Assembly: GCA_024281215.1 (NCBI GenBank)
Contig: JAMJTX010000026.1
Coordinates: forward strand, 1-34,342
Origin: Candidatus Thiovulum karukerense
GTDB taxonomy: Bacteria; Campylobacterota; Campylobacteria; Campylobacterales; Thiovulaceae
Direction: 5' to 3'
Length of the DNA stretch: 34,342 nucleotides
Each line of letters begins with the position of its first letter. Position 1 is the stretch's first letter. Below the pieces are notes generated by a model that was given only the letters and a program-made list of their open reading frames with translations, was not told the origin of the DNA and made no database searches. Below, in pieces: positions 1 through 10,467 of this stretch. A program made the translations under genes and the position numbers.

Positions 1-2044
1 TCATTACACTATATATGCTTTTATTAACATCACTTTTAGAAAGCTGATCAATTGAATAGACTTTTGTGATTGAACCAAGTGCTAATTTATTACTAGATTC
101 AACTCTAGTTAGAATATCATCATCTCCATTCTCTTTAATATCAAAGTTTCTATTTTCATCATTAATGGTTGTCATATATACATAATCACCACTCTCTTTA
201 GACTTAAAGTCCCCAAAGGTTAAAGTTGTTGCAATAGTGTTAGCTGTATTTCCATTACTAACTGTTTTTGAAATATAGTTACCATTACCTGTATAGTCAA
301 TATATAGATTTTCATCTGCTCCAAGAGTTGTATCATCAACTCTAAATGTTTTAGTAAATGTATTATCTAAAATATAGAATGGAGTGTTTCCAACAAGAAT
401 AACAGAGTCTTGGAATCCATTGATATCTAAATCAACAATAACATCATTAATAATATCTACTGAGCCACTTGAAAAATCCGTAGTTAAATCTGCAATATTA
501 TCTTCTGTAACATCAATTTCAGTTGTATTTATTTTGACTTTACCTAGTTCAATGGTTCCACTATTCAAAGGTGTATTAGCAGTAGTTCCATCACCATTGT
601 TATTTATAGAAGCTACTAATGTATATTCACCATATCTTGAAGCTACACCAGTATCCGTTAAGTTTGCAACAGCAATATATGAATTTGATGATAGATCATA
701 AGGATCTTGATCTCCAATTGTTCTTACAATATCAAATACATCGTCATCATTACCTCCACTATCTTTATCATAAACCCTAAACCGTCTGTCTGATAAAATA
801 ACTATTTTTCCTGTTAGCTCAGTATCATCGATTGGGAATGCTCTAACATTAAAATTTTTAGACAGCTCTCCCTTTTCAATACCAGAGCTAATTTGATTAT
901 TAATAGCTCTACATACCTCTTGAGGATTTACCCCATTAGCATCAATAGAGTATAAAGTGATGGATATACTCTCTTTACCTGTCTCATCAGTGATAGTAAA
1001 TTCATCATCAACTGCTTGATTAGATAATTTTAATATCAATCCTGTTGATGAGTGTCGAAGATAACCATCTGGAAATGAGAGCATATTCCAGCCACTTGAT
1101 AAGAGAGGGTGTCCGCCATATCGACTAGTATTGTTTCCATCTGAAAGAGGGTAGTAAGTTTTAGAGTATGTTGTAAGAGATATATTTCCATCTCCAAGAA
1201 TTAGACCATGCTGTGTTGTAGCTTCAGTATCGTCATGGAGTTTTACCCAATATGCACTTCCTGCTGTTAACTCTGTAAAATCATTTGAGCTATCAGCTAT
1301 CTCAGAGTAGAAGCTCTCCCAAATAGATCTATTAGAGTCTAGCCGAAATACTTTTATCCAGTCATCACCAACAGTAAGATCATCTCTGTGAGCAGAGTCT
1401 CTATCATAATCCAGAATATCACCAGATTGACCATCTCTCCCTGGATTGTTTGTGAAGTCCATATCTATCAATTTACGAATCTTAAATGTGTAATCAGATG
1501 TAGCCACTTTTAAGGCTGACAGAGTCATTGGATTGTCAGAAGTGTGGGAAGAGTTAAAATAGCCATAATAGACTCTATTATCATTAAGGTCTGTAATAAC
1601 TTTTAAGTGAAACATTTCACCCTCAAGGTTTGCCTGATACTTCACTTTTATATCAGCAGTTCCACTGTTGTCACTATCGATAAATATCTCTCGTCGTGGT
1701 TGGTAGCTATCAATTGAAAAACCATCTCCATTAAATGAGAGAGTAATTGTATTGAAGTCTGTATCTGTCACCTCAAAACCGACTAGATGAGTTGTTGCAT
1801 TATATACAGCTAGAGTTCCACCATCAGCAGTTCCTATATAACTCCCATCGTTAATGCCACCATCAACCTCAGTCCCATAGTGCCAATCCCCGCTCGTTGT
1901 AATATCACCACTTCCAGAACCCTCCATAAAAGCCCCTGGAACACCTATAAGTTTCCACTGGTCGTTAGGCAAAACAACCTCAACAAGATTATTTGCACTT
2001 AGTCCAATAAAAGCTACTAGAGAAAAAAGTCTTAATATCTTCAC
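1..2044 (-). CDS. Large secreted/surface protein (3' end beyond window), paralogue of the 6168-10229 product
   Basis: Manual reverse-strand translation from GTG at 2044 (overlaps upstream stop as GTGA) stays open to bp 1: VKILRLFSLVAFIGLSANNLVEVVLPNDQWKLIGVPGAFMEG...LTAGSAYWVKLHDD...SSGWNMLSFPDGYLRHSSTGLI...LSKNFNVRAFPIDD...ASRYGEYTLVASI...; N-terminal signal-like segment. Missing from ORF track because no stop occurs in window. Confidence 0.88.
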   Translation of the reverse strand, partial: MKILRLFSLVAFIGLSANNLVEVVLPNDQWKLIGVPGAFMEGSGSGDITTSGDWHYGTEVDGGINDGSYIGTADGGTLAVYNATTHLVGFEVTDTDFNTITLSFNGDGFSIDSYQPRREIFIDSDNSGTADIKVKYQANLEGEMFHLKVITDLNDNRVYYGYFNSSHTSDNPMTLSALKVATSDYTFKIRKLIDMDFTNNPGRDGQSGDILDYDRDSAHRDDLTVGDDWIKVFRLDSNRSIWESFYSEIADSSNDFTELTAGSAYWVKLHDDTEATTQHGLILGDGNISLTTYSKTYYPLSDGNNTSRYGGHPLLSSGWNMLSFPDGYLRHSSTGLILKLSNQAVDDEFTITDETGKESISITLYSIDANGVNPQEVCRAINNQISSGIEKGELSKNFNVRAFPIDDTELTGKIVILSDRRFRVYDKDSGGNDDDVFDIVRTIGDQDPYDLSSNSYIAVANLTDTGVASRYGEYTLVASINNNGDGTTANTPLNSGTIELGKVKINTTEIDVTEDNIADLTTDFSSGSVDIINDVIVDLDINGFQDSVILVGNTPFYILDNTFTKTFRVDDTTLGADENLYIDYTGNGNYISKTVSNGNTANTIATTLTFGDFKSKESGDYVYMTTINDENRNFDIKENGDDDILTRVESSNKLALGSITKVYSIDQLSKSDVNKSIYSVM

Positions 2045-2643
2045 ACACTCTCCCTATCTATATAGTAATCTGTAATCTCTGTATATAGTTCAATTTCGTC
2101 ATATCGGAATATCTTTTCAACTATTGGTTCAAAAAAATCAACCATCTGTTGAGGAATAATAGGAGTTGCAATATAGATAGACTCAATCTTAAATACAGAT
2201 GATATCGTTGCTATTGCTGTCTCCATTCGTAAACCAGTCTCAACTGCTTCATCAACTAAAATAACTTTTTCAACTGTTTCACCTATCTTTAAGTTATCTC
2301 GATTGCCTCGAATAGCTTCAACTCTCGGCATAAGTTTATAGTCATAAATAACATCAATACTATTTAAAAGCATCTCCCGTTCAAGTTGAAAAGCCTCTTT
2401 AAGAACATCGTCAATAATTATAGTTTTAAATTCGCTAACCATAGCTATTTCACAATCAGAGTTCTTTTGGCAAAATACAGGCTCTAAAAATAGTCTTTTA
2501 TTTGGAATTTGAAGATGCTTAGAGAGAATTTTAGCTATCTGCTCCCCACTCTCTGAAATTGCAACAAGAAGCCAATTTTTATCTTCCAACTCCCCGATTG
2601 TTTCTAAGAGTTTTAGTGAAGCATCTTCGATATTTTGAAACAC
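2041..2643 (-). CDS. Phosphoribosyltransferase-like protein
   Basis: 200 aa ORF, GTG start immediately after upstream stop; PRPP-loop-like motif VILVDEAVETGLRM typical of type I PRTases. Confidence 0.75.
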   Translation of the reverse strand: MFQNIEDASLKLLETIGELEDKNWLLVAISESGEQIAKILSKHLQIPNKRLFLEPVFCQKNSDCEIAMVSEFKTIIIDDVLKEAFQLEREMLLNSIDVIYDYKLMPRVEAIRGNRDNLKIGETVEKVILVDEAVETGLRMETAIATISSVFKIESIYIATPIIPQQMVDFFEPIVEKIFRYDEIELYTEITDYYIDRESV

Positions 2644-4020
2644 TTATAGACCTCCTCCAGCAGCTCCCATAAATGCTTTAAGATCGTTATCAATAAAGTA
2701 GAACCCAACTCCCATAAATAGCGCAGAGTGACTATTAATTAAGTTTGTCCCACCTACTAAGAGATCGATATGGTCATAGACTCTATATCGCAATGAAGCT
2801 TTTAAATTTGCTCCATCATTTCTGATATCATTTACAGCATTAAAATCAAATGCTTCAAGTGAAAATTTAAGCTTGTCTGCAAAAGCGAAGAAGTCTATAC
2901 CTAAACCACCTGTACTTTCAATCAATCCAGCTCGGAACAACCAATCACCATACCTTTTTCCATACTGTGCAGAGAAGAGAGTCTCTCCATCTTCATGAAG
3001 CTGACTTCCCTTAATTGTTCCATCAGACTTGTACTCATCATAGACAGGAGCATTAACAAGTGAGAAGAGATAGTATGTATTTGGATTTGGAAGATAAGCG
3101 ATATTTGTATATGTTGAGAAAGTCTCATCTCGGAAATTATGCTCAGCCCTCATCGAGAATTGAAGCTCAGATTTTGTTAATGATAAAATAATTTTATCTA
3201 ACTCTTTAATAGTCTCTTCACCCTTAGAAAAGAATCCTTCAACAGAGTCTAAGCTATTTATTAGAGGCTCTTTTGCATCACTAACAGTTCCGTTTAGCTC
3301 TGTTACAAGAATCTGAATTGAATCTAGCACCTCAGGAAGTCGTCTATCTAAATTTGCTCCAACAGAGTGGTATTTATCAAGGGTTCTTTCAAGAGATTCT
3401 ATAACAGCTGGAAGATTTGATGAAGCACTCTCTATATTTGTTACTGTATTTTTTACTCCATCTCTATTCTCTTGAATAACCCCCTTAAGATCTCGGAGGA
3501 TTGTGGCAAGATTAGATATTGCTCCCTCTAACTCATCTCGTCTATCTTGGTTGAGGGTACTTCTAATCTCTTGAGCAAGTTGTCTAAACTCCTCTGATGT
3601 CTGGAAAAAGCTATCACTTGTCTTCTCAAAAGATGCCAACTTTTTATATCTTTTAATAAATGAGCCTTCACCAAGGTAGATTGGTGAGTGACCTCTATTT
3701 ATAGCTACTATTTTACTTCCAAGAAGTGACTCTTGGACAAGTTGCACCTCTGAATCTTTTGGTATCTGATACCCATTTTCAATAAAGAGGTTTAAGACAA
3801 TAAAGTCATCAGCCATTGAGAATGACTCAACCCAACCGATAGAGATACCATTCATCTTAACTTTAGAGTTAATTTCAAGACCAGTTGAATCATCAACAAA
3901 GACCTGAACTCTATACCCCTCTGCATTAACATTTTTAAACTCACTAACTTGAGTTGTCAATAGAAACAGCATTGCCAAACCAAGAACAACGAAAAAACCA
4001 ACTTTTGCCTCTACACTCAT
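2644..4020 (-). CDS. MCE/MlaD-family protein with coiled-coil and C-terminal beta-strand-rich domain
   Basis: N-terminal TM helix then MCE-like VQVFVDDSTGLEINSKVKMNGISIGWVESF...LLGSKIVAINRG; long helical region; C-terminal alternating beta-strand pattern. Confidence 0.8.
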   Translation of the reverse strand: MSVEAKVGFFVVLGLAMLFLLTTQVSEFKNVNAEGYRVQVFVDDSTGLEINSKVKMNGISIGWVESFSMADDFIVLNLFIENGYQIPKDSEVQLVQESLLGSKIVAINRGHSPIYLGEGSFIKRYKKLASFEKTSDSFFQTSEEFRQLAQEIRSTLNQDRRDELEGAISNLATILRDLKGVIQENRDGVKNTVTNIESASSNLPAVIESLERTLDKYHSVGANLDRRLPEVLDSIQILVTELNGTVSDAKEPLINSLDSVEGFFSKGEETIKELDKIILSLTKSELQFSMRAEHNFRDETFSTYTNIAYLPNPNTYYLFSLVNAPVYDEYKSDGTIKGSQLHEDGETLFSAQYGKRYGDWLFRAGLIESTGGLGIDFFAFADKLKFSLEAFDFNAVNDIRNDGANLKASLRYRVYDHIDLLVGGTNLINSHSALFMGVGFYFIDNDLKAFMGAAGGGL

Positions 4021-4169
4021 CTCTCTATAACCTCTAAATCACTATTTATCATTAATATTCAGCTCTTAAAAATTTTTACTATATTATCATGATTCTAATC
4101 TAGGGAGTGAATGGTTATCACTCGATTAAGTTTCTACTTGGAAATATAAGAGTTAATGAAAGGAGTTAG

Positions 4170-6113
<1,944 letters not shown>

Positions 6114-6167
6114 ACGATTCTTTGACTAGTATATTAATGTAAATAGAGATATAGGGGAGGTTCCGCA

Positions 6168-9100
6168 ATGGCTGGAAAACTAGGTAGGCTACTTATAGCC
6201 TTTATGCTATTCAACACACTCTTATCCGCTGAAAATGATCTGAGTCCAAAGTATGTTCGACTCTTTTCAAATGATAGTAGTGGTGATGGTGTATGGCAGA
6301 TGGTGGGTGTTGCAGGTTTTTATAACAACATCTATGGAGTTGGATTTGATGAAAAAGTAGGGAGTAATGTATATACAGCTTTCTACTGTGATGACAATAG
6401 TGAAGACTCGATTATTAGGGCTAAAGTAGTTAATTCTGAGACTAATGATGACGAGATGAGAAACCGATATTGGTTATTCTCTGTATCTCTCCAGAAGAGT
6501 GTCACAGGATATGAGCCTCTAGTTGTTGATATTGCATCATCTAACTTAAACTGTTCAACAGTCGGTCAATATAATGGTGTTCCATCACTGGAGAAACCAG
6601 TTGAAGAGCCAAATGGAACAGATGTGATGATTAACTTTATTCATGCTTCAAATGTTAACCCAACTGTTGTATTCTCATTAGGCTATGATCTCGATACTGA
6701 GGGGAAAGATATATATAGCATTACTATCGATGATGATGCGACACCTGTTACATTAAGTTCATTGGCAATGGATCAGACAACTCAGACTTACTCATCAATT
6801 ATCTCAAATATGAGTGTAAAAAAGCAGTCAATTGGTAGTATTGTTGATCTATATCTTAATGATAACCCTGGTTTTGGTAGTGCAGATGATAACTCAACAA
6901 ACTATGATAGAGATAGTAGAGAGTTTGTCTCTGTAAATCATCAAGTACCTATTGATGAGAGTAACTTCCTAAGTGATGAGGTAACTCTGACTATATATAG
7001 TTATGAAGATGCTGATGGTGATGATACAGTTGCATCACGAAATAGTTGGCAACTATACAACAACAAACGACCTAGTGCCGAAAACGGATTTAATGAACTT
7101 CAAGCTGGTAGAGGATACTGGATGAAGTATGACTTCTCTGCTGATAGAACATCAACATTTATTCAAACACTAGATCTAAACTCTAGTTGTGGTAGAGGTT
7201 GTGAAAGTAACTTAACTATTAGCATGAATGGTGATCTCAATAGCACTAACTACCAATTTACAGATAGTGATGTTGATTCAATAGTTTCTGTTCTTAATGA
7301 TACTAATGTCTCTAGAAATGGTGTTGCAGAAGTTAATATATCTGCTGTTAAGATAGCAAACAACTCTATCCTTATTCGAGCTATTGCCGGTGCAAAGCCT
7401 ACTCTTAAAGAGGAGAAGGTTGATGGTGTTACAAAAAATATCTTTTTAAATATTAAAAATGCAACTACTGCATTCTCTAATACAGAAGATATTAAAGCCG
7501 GTCTTGTTCTTGGTGATAGTAGTGTTGTATTAACATCTAGTTCCGTCTATCCACAAATTGTAAGAGAGGGTTGGAATCTATTAACTCTGCCAACTTCAAC
7601 AATTCGAGAGAGTGTTACAGGATTAATGATTGACTGGACAGCTCCAGACTTTAATAAACTTCAGATTAGTGATCACTCTGGTGTTAATGTTGTTGATGTT
7701 ATTGATTCAGATAGTAACCTTTTAATGGATCAAGCTAGTCTAAGAGACTCAGCAAGAGCAATTAATCAAGCTATCTATAAAGCTCAAACATCAGGAACTC
7801 TCTCAACTCAGTACTTTAATGTAAGAGCTATTCCAGTAACTGATGCTAATGATGTGAATAAAATTATGTTGATATCTAATGATCGATTCTCTATTGCAGT
7901 TGATAAAACTGGTCATAGTAGTTTTACAGGAAAAGTTTTATCACTAAATGGTAATGATAAAAATATTAGAGATACATCTATTGTATCAAGTGATGCAAAT
8001 TTATCAACATCAACTTATGGAGAGTATGCTCTTGTTTTTGAACCTAACCTCAACTCTCAATTTGTTAAAGATGGTATCGCTTCATTTGAGATTAATGGAC
8101 ATAAAATAGCTATTGCAGCTAATGCAACTCTAAATTCTCTAAAGAATCAAATTAATGGTGCAAATATTGATGTTAATGCATCTGAGATAGACTCAGATAT
8201 AGATGGAACGATGGATAGACTTCTTATAACATCAAGCTCAGTTATATCTATCAGGGATACAACTTATACAAAAGTTTATAAATTTACACCTAATCTTATT
8301 GGTGATGTTACGGTATCTCTTCATAAAGGGACAGATTTAGATGGTGAAGTACTTAATTCAAGAGTTACTGTTGCAAAAGATAAGAATATCTCTACATCAT
8401 CTTACACTCAAAATGGGACTTATCTAGATGGTGAAGTTACAAAGAACTATTATAGTTATATAGTAGATAAAGATGGAAATGGAACAATTACTGGAAGTGA
8501 GACAGAATATATTGTTTTAGTTTCGCAAACTCCTGACCTATATCTCAGAGAGAGTGCAGAGTCAAACAACACAGATGATAGCCTTGAAGAGAACCTCTCT
8601 TATGATAAAAATGTTTCAACAGCCGGAGCAATTTTAGGTGCAATTCACGGTGGAACATTTGCAACTGTTGATCTTGATAGCAATGGAGATATCAATAGTA
8701 GCAAACTTGGTGAAAGAAATGTGACAGCAAACAAGTTTATTACAGATGACCTTTTAGTCTCAAATGCTCTTATTACTCTCTATAATGCATTTGCAAATAA
8801 AGAGACAAAATATGTTCCTACTATGATCATTGGTGGTGAATCAAATGTAGATACTGGTATTATCAAATGGCAGAAACTATCACCTATTCAACAGATTAGT
8901 AAATGGTATAAAGATTACAACCTTTTCCATACTAATAACCAAAAGGGTTACTGGGTATATCTTGATAAGTACGACTCAAATAACAGTCTTGTTAAAGTGT
9001 TGATAGAGGAAGATATCGGTTCTGGTATTGAGGAGAATGAAGTCCCAACCGTTACAAAACAGTATATTAGAAGTTTTGATAATGAGCGCAATACTACAAC

Positions 9101-10229
9101 AAATATGTTTGACCTTGATATATCCGCATTTGTTAAAGGTGTAAAGACAACAACAGATAGTAATGGAGATACAGTAGCAGATGAGAGTAGTCTTTTTGTA
9201 TCAGCTCAACTTGTAGGTGTCTCAGATGCTCTTGAAGCTCTTGAGTTTAAAATGCCTATAAATAGTTCAACTGAGGATTCTGCTCCAACAGTTGATGGAA
9301 TTAGAGAGTTCTCAACAGAGATTAACTACTTTGATGTTGATGGTCTCCATAGAGATATGTTAAGTGGTCTAACTCAATTAACAGGTATTAAAATTACTGC
9401 AACAGATGGGCGACTTGATACAGATGAATATACAATTCCTCTTGATGTAACAAAGCCTAAAAAACCTACTCTTGAGTTTAAGACAACAGAGCCTAGAGAT
9501 ATCTTTATTACAGCTGGTGATGTCAATGATACAGTTAAATATCTCATATTTAAAGATAGAATAGATGATATTAATGGAACTGTTATCGATAGCTCAAATG
9601 GTATAAATATACCATCTAACTTTATTATGGAAGTTAATAGAACAGATGGGGAGAGTGGAGTTGGAGGACTTTGCCAACACCCTACTTTTAGTGGTGACAA
9701 CTTAGAGTATGCTTCTCTTATTGTTCTTGCTCTTGATAACCAAGATGATACTCAAGCAAACTTCTCTGATATGAAACGAATCAACTTCTTACCTATGAGA
9801 GATAGCCATGTTTTAGAGAGTACTTATGCTAATGGTTCTACAACTGAAAGAGACGAAGTACCAACTATCTACAACTCATCTTGTGATAATGACGGTGACT
9901 TAACAGATAGTACAGGTGAAACAATAAATAGTGGGATTAGCTTAAAATCTCTTAATGGAGAAGTTCGTATAGCTTACCGAGGTATTGAGGGTGAAAAGTT
10001 TGCTCAAGATCTACCAAATACAATAGTTGTGGGTGTTGTTGGAAACTCAACAGTAAGAGTTGCTGAGATTAAGTATATTGATAGATATGTTGGTAAAAAC
10101 TTCTATATCTCTTATAACGGAAAGATTTATGGTCAAACTTTCCCAACAACAGCAGATTCTGAAAACTATTTAGAGACACCATATCCATTAAACTTAGTCT
10201 CAAATAGTGGGCAGATAATAGGTGATTAA
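6168..10229 (+). CDS. Large secreted/surface protein (1353 aa)
   Basis: Strong SD (ggggagg) and ATG; signal peptide MAGKLGRLLIAFMLFNTLLSAEN; Asp/Asn/Ser/Thr-rich repetitive beta protein with GW/GYW modules (EGWNLLTLP, RGYWMKY, KGYWVYL). Confidence 0.88.
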   Translation: MAGKLGRLLIAFMLFNTLLSAENDLSPKYVRLFSNDSSGDGVWQMVGVAGFYNNIYGVGFDEKVGSNVYTAFYCDDNSEDSIIRAKVVNSETNDDEMRNRYWLFSVSLQKSVTGYEPLVVDIASSNLNCSTVGQYNGVPSLEKPVEEPNGTDVMINFIHASNVNPTVVFSLGYDLDTEGKDIYSITIDDDATPVTLSSLAMDQTTQTYSSIISNMSVKKQSIGSIVDLYLNDNPGFGSADDNSTNYDRDSREFVSVNHQVPIDESNFLSDEVTLTIYSYEDADGDDTVASRNSWQLYNNKRPSAENGFNELQAGRGYWMKYDFSADRTSTFIQTLDLNSSCGRGCESNLTISMNGDLNSTNYQFTDSDVDSIVSVLNDTNVSRNGVAEVNISAVKIANNSILIRAIAGAKPTLKEEKVDGVTKNIFLNIKNATTAFSNTEDIKAGLVLGDSSVVLTSSSVYPQIVREGWNLLTLPTSTIRESVTGLMIDWTAPDFNKLQISDHSGVNVVDVIDSDSNLLMDQASLRDSARAINQAIYKAQTSGTLSTQYFNVRAIPVTDANDVNKIMLISNDRFSIAVDKTGHSSFTGKVLSLNGNDKNIRDTSIVSSDANLSTSTYGEYALVFEPNLNSQFVKDGIASFEINGHKIAIAANATLNSLKNQINGANIDVNASEIDSDIDGTMDRLLITSSSVISIRDTTYTKVYKFTPNLIGDVTVSLHKGTDLDGEVLNSRVTVAKDKNISTSSYTQNGTYLDGEVTKNYYSYIVDKDGNGTITGSETEYIVLVSQTPDLYLRESAESNNTDDSLEENLSYDKNVSTAGAILGAIHGGTFATVDLDSNGDINSSKLGERNVTANKFITDDLLVSNALITLYNAFANKETKYVPTMIIGGESNVDTGIIKWQKLSPIQQISKWYKDYNLFHTNNQKGYWVYLDKYDSNNSLVKVLIEEDIGSGIEENEVPTVTKQYIRSFDNERNTTTNMFDLDISAFVKGVKTTTDSNGDTVADESSLFVSAQLVGVSDALEALEFKMPINSSTEDSAPTVDGIREFSTEINYFDVDGLHRDMLSGLTQLTGIKITATDGRLDTDEYTIPLDVTKPKKPTLEFKTTEPRDIFITAGDVNDTVKYLIFKDRIDDINGTVIDSSNGINIPSNFIMEVNRTDGESGVGGLCQHPTFSGDNLEYASLIVLALDNQDDTQANFSDMKRINFLPMRDSHVLESTYANGSTTERDEVPTIYNSSCDNDGDLTDSTGETINSGISLKSLNGEVRIAYRGIEGEKFAQDLPNTIVVGVVGNSTVRVAEIKYIDRYVGKNFYISYNGKIYGQTFPTTADSENYLETPYPLNLVSNSGQIIGD

Positions 10230-10259
10230 GAGTCACACTATATTTAGAAGGAGTATAAA

Positions 10260-10466
10260 ATGCTAACAGCAATTGCAGCACTACTTGTCGCCTCCCTTGT
10301 GGGGGGGGTTTTTGGCTCTGTGGCAACATACACCTATGTTGATTCATCTGAAGGTAAGTATTGCGATAGAATGAGTGATGAAGTAACTCCTGATGAGGAG
10401 TTCTATAATGAATATGGCACAACAGAAAATTATAACTCTGGAGAAGACGGATACGAAGGGTATTGA
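10260..10466 (+). CDS. Small secreted or membrane peptide (68 aa) with internal G8 tract
   Basis: AAGGAG SD upstream; hydrophobic N-terminus MLTAIAALLVASLVGGVFGSVATYTYV, acidic C-terminus; stop 1 nt before next gene's ATG. Confidence 0.6.
   Translation: MLTAIAALLVASLVGGVFGSVATYTYVDSSEGKYCDRMSDEVTPDEEFYNEYGTTENYNSGEDGYEGY
10311..10318 (+). repeat. Poly-G (G8) homopolymer in coding sequence
   Basis: cttgtGGGGGGGGtttttgg within the 68-aa ORF; the longest G/C homopolymer I noticed in this AT-rich window. Confidence 0.9.
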
Positions 10467-10467
10467 T

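Noticed and set aside
384-701. 105-aa plus-strand ORF
   Set aside because: Lies antisense inside the continuous reverse-strand ORF 1-2044; no SD or recognisable motif.
4105-4123. GAGTGA-N7-TCACTC hairpin in the divergent region upstream of ligA
   Set aside because: Short stem with no T-tract and no clear link to a regulator; could be chance or an operator, insufficient support.
10069-10422. Antisense ORFs of 117 aa and 69 aa (10344-10553)
   Set aside because: Overlap well-supported plus-strand genes; composition not protein-like; no SD.
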